Shown here piece by piece: positions 17,289 through 27,039 of a stretch of 32,890 bases of DNA (its first letter is position 1; every line of letters begins with the position of its first letter). The position numbers and the translations under genes were made by a program. A model generated the notes under the pieces. It searched no databases and was not told the origin of the DNA. It was given only the letters and a program-made list of their open reading frames with translations. Source of the DNA: Hondaea fermentalgiana (taxonomy: Eukaryota > Sar > Bigyra > Thraustochytrida > Thraustochytriidae); contig NPFB01000019.1 of the NCBI GenBank assembly GCA_014084085.1, forward strand, positions 402,275 to 435,164. Direction: 5' to 3'.

Positions 17289-19864
17289 ATGGTGCTCGGC
17301 CTCGGGGGCCCCGAGCGATGGGCGGGCCTTCTGGGGAGGCTGCGCTCGCTGCCGTGGCCTGAGCTGTACAGGAAGGGCCCCATCGGGATCCCGCAGCCTT
17401 TCCGCATGGAGCACGGCGAGTGGGGCCCGCCCATGCTCAAGAGCTCCGAGCTCGACTGGGAACTCTACTCGGTCGTGCTCATCTGCTGCGACGTCCTGTT
17501 GACGCTGATATGGGTAAGTTTTGTCCCGGGCATCAGGCGTTGTGCAAATCGGGAGAATGGGAGTGAAAGGTGGGACGCATATACTGACTGACGAACCGAC
17601 CTGCTCGCCGCTCGACGGGATCCACAACGCACTCGCCGTCACCCGCGGATGATGAATGCTTTCCCACTCTCCCTTCCCTTGTCGCGTGTGCATGCATGCA
17701 ATTTGTTGTACAGCATTACATGGCGGCGACTACCCTGGCCCAGGTTCGTGTCAAATGGATGAGTCCCACGTTTCGCGTCTCGATCGGCTACATGTTTGGA
17801 ACCTTTCGCTTGAGCATTGTACGTTTTCGACCCATGTGCGGTCGTGTTGGCGAAAAGGAAGAAATGCAAAAAGGAAGTGAACAACTAACAAAGATACTCG
17901 CGCGCGCTCTTGCGGTCACACAGATTATCTACTTTTTCCGTGCCGAACCCTATGCGGCCTATACGCACCTGCACATTCTCAGTTTTATCCTTCATTGCTC
18001 CTTTGGCCTTGTGGCTCTTCTTTTTGGCGATGGTCCATGGGGTCACCTGAGACCAAATAACTTTGGGCAGCTGGATCGAGACCACCAACTTAATCTCTAC
18101 GCCATGCTGCGCTCTTTCATCCAAAGGTCTCGAAGCCACTTGGAATTTCTCTTTTGGGGATCCGTGCAATGGTTCGTTACCACCTTCCCCAAAGGCTCCT
18201 CCTGGCTCAGCGCAGCGACCCTTCATCTCGCACCGGGCAAGGTCTCCGACGTCAAAGTCATTGATGGCATCTCGCCCTACTCAAAGCTCACGTCATCACA
18301 TTTCTCACATTCCGGGTCGGATCACTCCCTCGTGGGTAATGGCTTCGATCGTATTGTGCGCATGCGCAGGTCCCTGGCGCAAAGGTTTACATCGCCAAAG
18401 AATTGTGCGGCAGACTTGCCTGCAAGTGTATCATCAAAGAAAACCAAGTCTTCTGCCCGCCCAAGTCTCGAGGTCGACACGCATACTCAGAACAAGGATG
18501 GTGTCGAAAGCGTTGTGCTCAAGGATGTAGATATTCCGGACATGTTTCGTGACTCGTCGAGTCGAAACGATGCCGAATGTTGCCCTGAACCGGTGCCCAG
18601 CATCAGTTCAGACGCCCAAGATCTGGACCCTAATGCATCTGGATCGCCAGCCCAATGCCGTTCTGGGCCCCTTGTTGATCTTTCTGACGAGGCTGACATG
18701 GCGCCGTACTGGGAGGCAATTCACCCTCAATCTGATTTGGCGCGAGTCAACGAGACCTCTGCTGCTCAACAGAATCAAACGAATCGCTGGTTCATGTCCG
18801 AGCAAGACTCTTTCAATGGCGGTCAAGGCAATGTGGTTCTCGTAGGCCCGGCCAACGTTCGCATTAATGTCTCGCAGTCCAAGTGGAACGAAAGTTTGCT
18901 CTTTTGGGCCATGCCATCCATCGCGGCGTACTTTAGCCAAAAGGTGAATGCATCTTTAGCACGCGAGTCACCCAATCTTCGTTTGCGCGGCAAGCTTAGC
19001 CCTCGTGCACGGCGCGCAGACGCTTCCCTCTCATCTTCGTCGGGGGGACCCAGCGGCGCCGCGCGAAGCGGTCGACTGATGTATTCTCCTCAAACTTCGC
19101 CTGCAACATCGCCAACGTCTTCATCTGCATCACCTTCGCCGTCTGCCGCACGTGACTCTGAGACCTTGCTCCGCATGCCTCCACTCGACATCGGTTCGTC
19201 CTCACACGCAAGTCCCAAAACATCTCCCCGGAGATCCTCAACACCCCCGAACTACGAGACACCCTCTTCTTTCTTACCCTCGCGACAACGCACATCGTCT
19301 GTCCCTGGCGCTGCACCGCGTCGCCGCTCGTCTCGACATAGCGAGCGCTCGTCACGTGTGACACGCCGCAATTCAGTCGACGGAGGTCGTCGCAGTGGGA
19401 GCGAGAACAACCGAAATGGAGGAAGCCCAAGCTGGAGTGCTGTTGACGCCTTTGTCAACAGATCGTCTCCGAGCGTTGCATCGGAAGACTCGGACTCGGA
19501 CGGCGACGATGACTTTGGGGAATCAGGCGTTTATGGCCGACCCGTTCGTGGCACTGTGCAGTTGCGCGGAGATGGAACGCTACTCGCCATCACAACGGCG
19601 CCGCCGTGCATTCGCAGCATTTACAAGGTTGCCCGTAACAACGAAGGACAGCCTCCGGAAACGCGCGAGTTTGTCGTGGAACTCGTTGGCCGTCGCGTTC
19701 GCTGCAAGTCCGGTCGCAAGGTCATTTACACGTACGCAGAGTACAGATCTTTCGGAATCCATCTCACTCAGGCTCCGAGTGCGACCTTGCTGTGGCTGCT
19801 TAACAAGCTCAATGGTGAGATCAGGGTGCCCATGCTTCGTGTTTTCCGTCACGAGTGCATGTGA
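17289..19864 (+). CDS. Unrecognised membrane protein, three exons
   Basis: Exons are 17289-17513, 17714-17818 and 17924-19864, giving 756 residues. Both introns are phase 0 and use GTAAGT or GTACGT donors and ACAG acceptors. Splicing joins LICCDVLLTLIW to HYMAATTLAQVR, then FGTFRLSI to IIYFFRAEPYAAY. Hydrophobic segments lie around residues 58-82, 95-115 and 125-145. Then come a soluble stretch with FIQRSRSHLEFLFWGSVQWF, a long Ser/Pro/Arg-rich disordered region (about 230-640) and a conserved-looking C-terminal domain of about 110 residues (VRGTVQLRGDGTLLAITTAP onwards, ending FRHECM). I recognise no family. The ATG has G at -3 and G at +4, but more 5' coding sequence could lie near the gap. 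Intron 2 is stop-free and a multiple of three, so a 791-residue form is possible. Confidence 0.74.
17514..17713 (+). other. Intron 1 of the orphan membrane gene
   Basis: 200 nt, GTAAGT donor, pyrimidine-rich CTTTCCCACTCTCCC stretch and GTACAG acceptor. The upstream frame runs into a stop inside the intron, so removal is required to join the two coding parts. Confidence 0.82.
17819..17923 (+). other. Stop-free 105-nt intron 2 of the orphan membrane gene
   Basis: GTACGT donor at 17819, CTAAC branch-point candidate at 17885-17889 and CACACAG acceptor ending at 17923. The length is 35 codons with no stop in frame, so retention would add 35 residues, many charged (GEKEEMQKGSEQLTK), between two hydrophobic stretches. 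Confidence 0.7.
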
Positions 19865-20195
19865 GAGCGCCATTGAGCACCACCTATTATCTTCTTTTTG
19901 TCAATCATGTATCTTTCTTTGTTTGTAGTTTTTTTACGGAACTAGGCCTGCAACGCATTTTTCCTTTTCGCCTATTTCTTTCTCCGTGGATGCTGAGACT
20001 TGGGAGGCGAAGCCTTGTAGGCGACTACGCAACATGTTTGAATTCTCTTGGAAAAGGGTAATTTTGATCGCAACGACCAGACCATGAGCTCTCCAGCTTG
20101 TACAAACCTCTAAAAAGGCGAAATCGAAAGTATTCGAAAGGGACACGCCAACAACAACAACAACAACATCTGCCTGATGATCATTGGTTATCTTA
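19865..20195. other. Convergent 3' spacer
   Basis: About 330 bases between the orphan membrane gene (+) and the peptidase-NUDT9 gene (-). T-rich near 19885-19935, with a CAA repeat at about 20147-20168 and TAGGCCT at 19943-19949. No gene. Confidence 0.5.
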
Positions 20196-23100
20196 TTAGA
20201 GTCGACTCGAGAGCGCACGCATGGCGACAATTACAAGCACGGTTGCTGCTGCCATACCCCCCAGCATGCGAACGCGAGTTTGAGATTTCATGTTGGCGTC
20301 AACAAGAGAAGACATCCCTGCGTCCACATCCAAATCCATGCTCTGCCCAAGGAGCGACGCACATACTTGGGATGGAATCTCTGCATTGTCATCAAACGCC
20401 GGTAGCACAAACTTGTCGAGCCAGGTTTCCTGCTCAAAAATTGTATGGAGGATGGACTCGCGCGCAGTGTACCCATGACCTTCGTGAGGAAGGAGAACAA
20501 GCTTGGTGATTGCGCCATGGCCCTTGAGTGCATCGTACAAACGTTCCGATTGGATCGGAAACGTACCCGGATTCTCGTCCGCAATTCCGTGCACGAGCAA
20601 GAGCTTGCCCGTGCCCTGGGCAATTTTCGGCGCGTGCGAAAATGGCGACAGCTTGGCATACGTCTCGGGCGCATCCCAATACGTACGTTCCTCAGCTTGG
20701 AAGCCGAACGGGGTCAGCGCACGCAAGTATGCACCCGAGCGCGCAATGCCAGCGCTAAAGAGGTCCGTGTGCGCAAGGAGATGCGCCGTCATGAAAGCTC
20801 CATAAGAGTGACCCCCGACCGCAAAGCCGCCAGGTTTGCCCAGTCCTCGATCCAACAGCAACCGAACAGCAGCCTGCGCATTGGCTCGCAGCTGCTCCAC
20901 AAATGTATCATTAGGCTCGGCGTCCGGGCCTTCTGCCACAATTGGGCTTGCGAAACCGAGCACGACCCAGTCCTTTACTACCCAAGTAACGGGTCGTGAC
21001 CACGACGTGCGCGTAAAGCGGTGGGGGGATGTTTTCACCTGACCTGCCGCCTTGCTCGACTTGAACTCGCGCGGGTACGCCCACAAAAGGCATGGCCGTG
21101 GCCCATCCCTTTTGGGGTCGTAGCCTGGAGGCAAGTAGAGATCTCCATTCAAATCAAGGCCGTCATCACGCTTATACTTGACCAGCTCCTTGCGAACGCC
21201 CACGAGGGCTGGTTGTGGGTGAGCATGTCGCGTGATGCGCCATTCCTTGCCCGTTGAGAGCTGCCGCCAAAAAAAATCAGGGGGTTGGTCGTTTGACTCG
21301 CGTCGTAGAAGCATCCACTCTCCCCCAGGAAACAGTTCCGCAGGATACTCGTACAACGCTTGTCGCTGCGTGGGTACCGAGCCACCGGGCTCGCGGCTTG
21401 TGTCCACGAGCGAAGCGTCAGCTTCAGGGCCGAGGGGGCTCCGCCATATATGCTCTGTCCTTCTCTGCGAGAGATCCCCCTTGGGATCGAGGAAGAGTCG
21501 ATCGATAAAGGGTCGGCTTCCCACGGGACTGGCGCCTGCACCTACAACATCAAAAGCAAGCTCGTTTTTGATGGTCTGGTACTGCAAATGGTAGACTCCA
21601 AAGGCGTCTGCAGCGACCTGAATGCTGCCCGTAGAAGCATAGGCATCGTCCGAGGAACGCTCGTGCATGAGTACCTTGGGTTCGTAAATGCCAGAGTCGC
21701 ACGTTGAAGAACTCAAAGTGGTAGAAGCAATAGCATCATCATCAGTATCAGCAGCAGCAGCAGCAGCAGCAACAGTGACAGCTCTTTTCTCCCTCAAGAT
21801 CCACTTGCGCGTCTGACGCGTCTTGCGCCACGACTCCGTCACGAAACAAAGGCCCGCCGAAGCCTTTGACCAGCTAATGCCGGAGATGCGATAGTCCAAC
21901 TTGACAACGAGACGCGCGTCGGGGCTCAGCATCGGATCCTTCACATAATCTGCGAGCCGAAACGGGCCTGACAACTCAAAGACGGCATCACGCTCCTTTG
22001 CCTCGAGCTTGGGATTTCCCTCGTCAAGGGCAAAGTCAAACACGAGCGTCGCGGCCTTTTGCCAATGCCACATAATGCCTCGCGGTCCCTGGGGTCGTGC
22101 GTCAAAAGAAATCACCATCCCCTCTTGATCCGGAAGATCAACCACCGTACGAATTTCTGCAACTTGAACGGCGAATGGCCGAAGCGCCTCGTCGCCAGAT
22201 AGCATGCCTGCTGCCATTTTGACAATAGACTTATGACTGGCATAGAGCTTCGCAAACGCCTCGTCGCTTTCGTCCACGTCGAGCCAACGCACAGACTGTG
22301 CGTCATCGCCAGCAGCCAGAGGGATATTGTCGCCTAATTCCTTGTCACAGTGAAAGTGAATAAAGGCTGACTCCATCCAGGCGTTATCTGTGTTCCGTGG
22401 ATCATCTACGTAGCCGCAATAGATCTCTGTGCCTTGCTCAAAGAGCTGATCCAGCTTTTTGCGATGCGCTGCAAGCTTTTCATGCGTCATATCTACATTT
22501 CCGGCTTCCTCAATAAATTCTCGCTTCATCGCCACAGGGACGGATTCGCCCGGATCCACCATTCCACCCGGAAGCGCCCAATGACCTGTATCCTGGCGTT
22601 GTATGGCAACCATTTGCAGCACATCGGGACGCTTAGGGCAGTATCGCGTTACGATCGAGTCAGCGGCGTGGTTCGGGCCCCATTTGCCCAAGAGCCCGCG
22701 GCCCACCATGCCTGTGCGTCCCACGGGATTGCGCGGTCTGCCGTCCTGCAAGAAAACCTTGCCATGATACGTCATGCGCTGTTCTATTTCTGCAAGATCC
22801 ATTTCATCAAGATCCGGATCAGCCCAGCCATTCTCTTTGACTTTGTTGTTGTTGTCGAGGACAGCTTGGTGCGTAAAATCCACGGGGTTGTACGCGCTGT
22901 CTTCAGCCTCAAAGCTAATGGCAGAGACCGAAGCACGCTTTGGGTATTGGGGGTGGTCGCCGAGCGCTGCCTCGTGCGAGGACATGGCCGAGTGGAAGCT
23001 GAGCGGGCGCGAGAGCGTCCATACCTCGATCTTTTTCGCAAATTTGTAGTACGGCAGAGTCCATGAAAACGGCTTGGTGGTGAGGCTGACGAGAAAGTGG

Positions 23101-23999
23101 CGCTTGTCCGGCGAAAGAGAGATTGAGCGAATCATTGCGCCCCCGCGCGTGGGTTCCAGCACAGTCTCAAATGTCGTGTTGTTTCCACCAAACTGAACAA
23201 GAACTACTTCTGCCTTGGTGTAGTACTCAAAGAGCTCTTCATCACGCTTCGATGAGATGAGGCGTTGGTACGTGCGCGCGGGGGCATTCTTGGTGGTCAG
23301 ATTTTCCTTAATGTTTGGTCCTCGAGGAACCGTCTCTTCTGCGGGTGGAGGACCCTGATTCTCCGGGGCGCACATGCACAAAAGGGAGGCGCCATCCCCA
23401 AGAAAACGAAAGGGGCTGTTCGTGATGGCGGTCAGCGTCCGGTTCTCTAAGAGAGGGCGCGCTGTAATTGATTTGGGAGGGTTTTGCTGGGCGAGGTAAC
23501 TGTCAAGGTCGACGACGAACAAACGCAGCGCAAAGCCATCGCCGTCTGGCACCTTGGCCGCAAAGGCGAGTTTGCCGCCGTCGCGGCGCCACCGGAAATA
23601 GCGAAAGCCAACGGCGTCAGCGGGGAGCCCCTCCACCGCAACGTCGTTAGCGCCGTCGTGCTCGGCGTCTTCCTTGAGGCCAAGTGGCGCGCCTTGGTCG
23701 CGCGCTCGTCCTCCTCCACCTGCCGCGTGGGGCCCGTCTCCGGAGAACAGCCGCCGCAGCGTAAAGGCGTGCGCGAAGAGCGCTTTGTGCGGCGTGCGCA
23801 GCTGCGGGTCGAAGCAGAGCCCGCCGGTCTCCACGAGCGGGCGCGAGATGTCGGCGACGGAAAACGCCAGCGCGCGATACGACGCCACCACGCTCCATCT
23901 CGCGCTCGGGTCCTCGATCAGGTGCGGCTCCTCCTCGATGTCCAGCACGCGCTCCAGCGCCTCGCTCGGCCGCGCGTACTCCTCGCCGCCGCCGCCCAT
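20196..23999 (-). CDS. S9 glutamyl endopeptidase-like protein with inserted NUDT9-type ADP-ribose pyrophosphatase
   Basis: One intronless frame of 1267 residues; the ATG has A at -3. Residues 1-328 and 609-930 are the beta-propeller of a plant-type glutamyl endopeptidase (S9D). Residues 940-1202 are the alpha/beta hydrolase: LNGDLYLPPGYDPKRDGPRP, nucleophile motif GGHSYGAFMTAHLLAH (Ser1065), HGIADENPGT (Asp1141) and PHEGHGYTARES (His1175). Between propeller strands KKIEVWTL (322-329) and VVDLPDQEGM (619-628) lie about 280 residues matching NUDT9: NPVGRTGMVGRGLLGKWGPN (424-443), an intact Nudix box GMVDPGESVPVAMKREFIEE (479-498, then AG), GYVDDPRNTDNAWMES and LAAGDDAQSVRWLDVD. NUDT9 hydrolyses ADP-ribose to AMP and ribose 5-phosphate. 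Both active sites look complete. A 65-residue C-terminal extension holds a hydrophobic helix (1245-1263) and ends SRL. A polyalanine run (743-750) comes from a CAG/GCA repeat. Confidence 0.95.
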   Translation of the reverse strand: MGGGGEEYARPSEALERVLDIEEEPHLIEDPSARWSVVASYRALAFSVADISRPLVETGGLCFDPQLRTPHKALFAHAFTLRRLFSGDGPHAAGGGGRARDQGAPLGLKEDAEHDGANDVAVEGLPADAVGFRYFRWRRDGGKLAFAAKVPDGDGFALRLFVVDLDSYLAQQNPPKSITARPLLENRTLTAITNSPFRFLGDGASLLCMCAPENQGPPPAEETVPRGPNIKENLTTKNAPARTYQRLISSKRDEELFEYYTKAEVVLVQFGGNNTTFETVLEPTRGGAMIRSISLSPDKRHFLVSLTTKPFSWTLPYYKFAKKIEVWTLSRPLSFHSAMSSHEAALGDHPQYPKRASVSAISFEAEDSAYNPVDFTHQAVLDNNNKVKENGWADPDLDEMDLAEIEQRMTYHGKVFLQDGRPRNPVGRTGMVGRGLLGKWGPNHAADSIVTRYCPKRPDVLQMVAIQRQDTGHWALPGGMVDPGESVPVAMKREFIEEAGNVDMTHEKLAAHRKKLDQLFEQGTEIYCGYVDDPRNTDNAWMESAFIHFHCDKELGDNIPLAAGDDAQSVRWLDVDESDEAFAKLYASHKSIVKMAAGMLSGDEALRPFAVQVAEIRTVVDLPDQEGMVISFDARPQGPRGIMWHWQKAATLVFDFALDEGNPKLEAKERDAVFELSGPFRLADYVKDPMLSPDARLVVKLDYRISGISWSKASAGLCFVTESWRKTRQTRKWILREKRAVTVAAAAAAADTDDDAIASTTLSSSTCDSGIYEPKVLMHERSSDDAYASTGSIQVAADAFGVYHLQYQTIKNELAFDVVGAGASPVGSRPFIDRLFLDPKGDLSQRRTEHIWRSPLGPEADASLVDTSREPGGSVPTQRQALYEYPAELFPGGEWMLLRRESNDQPPDFFWRQLSTGKEWRITRHAHPQPALVGVRKELVKYKRDDGLDLNGDLYLPPGYDPKRDGPRPCLLWAYPREFKSSKAAGQVKTSPHRFTRTSWSRPVTWVVKDWVVLGFASPIVAEGPDAEPNDTFVEQLRANAQAAVRLLLDRGLGKPGGFAVGGHSYGAFMTAHLLAHTDLFSAGIARSGAYLRALTPFGFQAEERTYWDAPETYAKLSPFSHAPKIAQGTGKLLLVHGIADENPGTFPIQSERLYDALKGHGAITKLVLLPHEGHGYTARESILHTIFEQETWLDKFVLPAFDDNAEIPSQVCASLLGQSMDLDVDAGMSSLVDANMKSQTRVRMLGGMAAATVLVIVAMRALSSRL

Positions 24000-24685
24000 G
24001 CTCGCCCTCGCTCCTCGCTCTCCGCCCGCTCCAGCGCGTTTCTCGATCTGCCGTCATTCTCCTCCGGCACAAACAGAACGAGGTAGGCCTAACCGTGGCC
24101 AAGACAGGCGGCCAGTGGGTGAGGGGAGAGAGCGTGAGTGAGACGGGGAGTGAGACAGGGGGAGCGACGCACTGCATGCTGCTGCCTCGTAACCGTTGTT
24201 GATGGACGGTGCGTCCTGCGCCGTGGTTGATTGACAGGGCGACTCCTCCCGCCCGCATCACGGTCAGGCTGGCAGTCTGCAGCTGGCCGCCCGCCTCGGC
24301 ATCGTGGCACTCCACTAACCTGGCAGGAAAACGACCAAGCGCGGTCGGGAAAGACAACCTCCGGCGCCTGCTGCTGCTGCTGCTGCATTGACTAACTGTG
24401 AGTCATGGAACGGAGCGCCGCTGGGGAGGAAGAGCTTCTCTCGTTCGCACATTCCTTCCCCTACATTTCCTCGCTCTTCGTAATGAAAGGTACAAGTCGA
24501 TTGTCATGTGTGACTGAAACAAAAAAAGATAAATGATGATGTTGTGCAGAAGAGCGACGACCATACGACATTGTGAGAAACGACACTTGGCTCGCCCCAC
24601 GATGGCTAAGTAGAATAAAATCGCGCAAAGCCTGTATGGAAAAAGATAAAAGAAGAAAGCAATGTCACGTAGGCCTGTGCATTTC
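24000..24685. other. Promoter spacer of the peptidase-NUDT9 gene
   Basis: About 690 bases between that gene's ATG and the 3' end of the first seven-helix gene; both are on the minus strand. It contains (CTG)n at 24368-24387 and TAGGCCT at 24084-24090 and 24670-24676. No gene recognised. Confidence 0.5.
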
Positions 24686-26032
24686 TCATACCCAAATCCG
24701 CGGGCTTGGTGCCGGACCGGGGGGGTTTGAGACCTCGAAGGCATCATCGTCGACGAAGCTGCTGCCGGCAAAGGAGCTCGCTGTTGCAGTTTGAAGTTGC
24801 GTGTGGGTAAAGGATGCGCCGTCCTCGACGGATGAAAAGGATCCGTCCTCCGGGTTCGACGTCGAATGCGTCTGGGAACCGAGCTCGTTCTTGACAAGCT
24901 TGCTTGAACTCCGATGCGCGTACTTTTGGATGAAAAAGAGAATGTAGAGAAGAGTCGCGCTGTAAATCAGCTCAAAGACGACCAAGACGCTGAGCGATGG
25001 CCCCATGTACTCGCGACTTCCGGCTTCAGACATGACCCCATCAAATTGCAGCAAAAAAGTGACGGGTCCGACGATTAGAAGCACAAAGAGGCCTGTGATT
25101 ACGTGCATGGACGTGTGCTGAATCACACGAATGACCTCGATCGTTTTACGCTCCGCAGCACTGCTCTGAGAGCTCCCTTGGCCCTTGCGGTGTTTCTTGC
25201 TTGGCCTCGTCGACGACATGGGATTTGCGCTTGTTTCGTTCTTGCCACCAAAAGCAATGACAGGCGCAGCTTTCTGCTGCAAGTTCGCGACGATTTCCAG
25301 GTGCTCATCCAGCAGGCGCACCATAAGTATCCTCCCCGTGGCAAAAATGACAATGAGAAGAAGATAGAATAAGTACGCAATCGGAGTTGAAAGCTGCCAC
25401 AAGCCGAGGGCGGCCACGGGAAGCATAGTGAGCGTGAAGATGACAGCAAAAATAAGGAGTCCGCGGCGATGCTGCGTAATACTGTTTGCCGTGGTTGTGC
25501 TCAGCGAGCGGGCGCGCTGTGCAATTTCGACCCATAGGACAGAAATCTGAAGCGCGGCAAAGACAATGAGGACAAGGCAGAGGAAAGTAAAGACGCGCTG
25601 CGTTAAAGAGAACCGCCCAACCTTTTCGGGATTTTCGACATCTGCAGGGTATTCGTCAAAGTTGTCCTGGTCCAGCGCAACGCCGAGAAGAGCGAGCTGC
25701 CAGAGAATATGGAAAAGGGCCGCCCCAGTGGCGGCAAGGGTTGTGTTTGTGCCGGCATTCAGACGCACTCGCCGTCCAAAGGCATACGCTGTGCGGCAAA
25801 GATCATAGAAACCGACGGTGAAGAGCAGCAGACCCACCACGACTTGTGCCGTGCAAAGAACAATGATACAGTATGTAGTTGCGTTCCATTCTCCAGTAAA
25901 CGGATTCACGTATGCACCCGAGTACAGGCAAACGTTGCGCTCAAAGCCTGTCCATGATACGCTGGCAGGATAGCAAATGAGGTTGTCGACGCAGTCAAAG
26001 TCGGTCTCACAAGTTCCATTGACATCTGCCAT
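24686..26032 (-). CDS. Orphan seven-helix membrane protein, copy 1
   Basis: A 448-residue intronless protein. A short N-terminal segment carries four cysteines (8, 14, 20, 35; C-x5-C-x5-C-x14-C) in CETDFDCVDNLICYPASVSW. An N-glycosylation-type NATTY precedes the first helix. Seven hydrophobic segments lie near 52-77, 96-119, 145-171, 188-214, 218-240, 300-325 and 340-367, with a charged ~55-residue loop between helices 5 and 6 and a Ser-rich C-terminal tail. Conserved blocks shared with the copy at 27040-28401 include FAALQISVLWVEIAQ and IQKYAHRS. The likely topology is cysteine segment outside and tail in the cytosol, as in receptors, but I recognise no known receptor family and no retinal-binding or DRY motif. 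Function unknown. Confidence 0.88.
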   Translation of the reverse strand: MADVNGTCETDFDCVDNLICYPASVSWTGFERNVCLYSGAYVNPFTGEWNATTYCIIVLCTAQVVVGLLLFTVGFYDLCRTAYAFGRRVRLNAGTNTTLAATGAALFHILWQLALLGVALDQDNFDEYPADVENPEKVGRFSLTQRVFTFLCLVLIVFAALQISVLWVEIAQRARSLSTTTANSITQHRRGLLIFAVIFTLTMLPVAALGLWQLSTPIAYLFYLLLIVIFATGRILMVRLLDEHLEIVANLQQKAAPVIAFGGKNETSANPMSSTRPSKKHRKGQGSSQSSAAERKTIEVIRVIQHTSMHVITGLFVLLIVGPVTFLLQFDGVMSEAGSREYMGPSLSVLVVFELIYSATLLYILFFIQKYAHRSSSKLVKNELGSQTHSTSNPEDGSFSSVEDGASFTHTQLQTATASSFAGSSFVDDDAFEVSNPPGPAPSPRIWV

Positions 26033-27039
26033 TTTCTTCTTCTCGTCCCGCCCCTCTTGAAGATCGCGTCTGCTCTGCTTGATCAGTCTGCGATTGCAGG
26101 TTTGCTGGGTGATCTCCCAAGTGGCAGACCTCTCTCGCGCAGGTAGGTAGTAGTAAGTTTGCAGAACATGAAGTGGCAGAAAGGGAAAATATGGGATGCG
26201 GAAAAGCCCCGCTTGACAACGGCAAGACGCAAACGACTTTGTAGATTCGCGACCAATGCGCTCCCATGCTGTGCGATCCCGTCTACGGCCGAGGACACGC
26301 CCCTGTGAGGAGTGCGCACTTATTCAGCCACGATATGAGCCATGAACTCGCATCGCAACCTTGGCTTCATTCAGCAGCTAGGCAGGACAAAGCGATCCCA
26401 GACCCCACTCTGAGACGTCCCGAGTGCGGCATTTTTAAGATGCCAACCAACCATTCCGGCCTATTGTGAGTGCGCGGGTCTGTGCACGTGCTGCAGCGTG
26501 CCAGCCCACCGTGTGCATGCCCGCGTGCGGCATCATTCGTAGTCTTCGTGTTGTGAGAACATCCAACGCATACGACCCTCAAGGTGCTAAGACACTCTTA
26601 GCTGCGTTCTAGGCCTGTTGGCCCAAAGCTTTGCATCACTGGATGCGGCACCACCCGAATAGAATCTCTTGGCGACGCGACCACCTCAAGACCTGGGCAT
26701 GCGTCGGCAAGGCTTCCGTCTCGTTCGAGAAGTGCACTGCCGATGCAAACTCGTGTCCGGGAGACTGCAGTTCAGCCGGACATGCAGGTCAAGTGGCTCA
26801 AAAGCACAGCACTTTGCCGAGAATCTAATCTAGCTCTTCTGAGGCACGAGGAGGCAGGCGAATCACAAGACTCGCTCCGACTGCGACGATTCGTAGCCCC
26901 GCTTGCAATGATTGAAATGTTCTGCTCGCATCGACTCGCGCATGAAGTGAAAATATCAGCATGAAAAGAGACAAACACATGGCTTTCGTTACTAGATTGA
27001 TGAGGCTCCCTTCTCCAAGGCCGACAACCAATTCTCCTT
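26033..27039. other. Spacer between the two seven-helix genes
   Basis: About 1 kb holding the 3' end of copy 2 (-) and the promoter of copy 1 (-). Mostly unique sequence, with TAGGCCT at 26610-26616 and a CTAGGCCTGTTGGCCC stretch. Short open frames only. I see no third gene copy or remnant in it. Confidence 0.5.

Noticed and set aside
16204..17289. Long frames running through the N gap
   Set aside because: Continuity through 100 N is meaningless, and the flanks are GC-rich low complexity.
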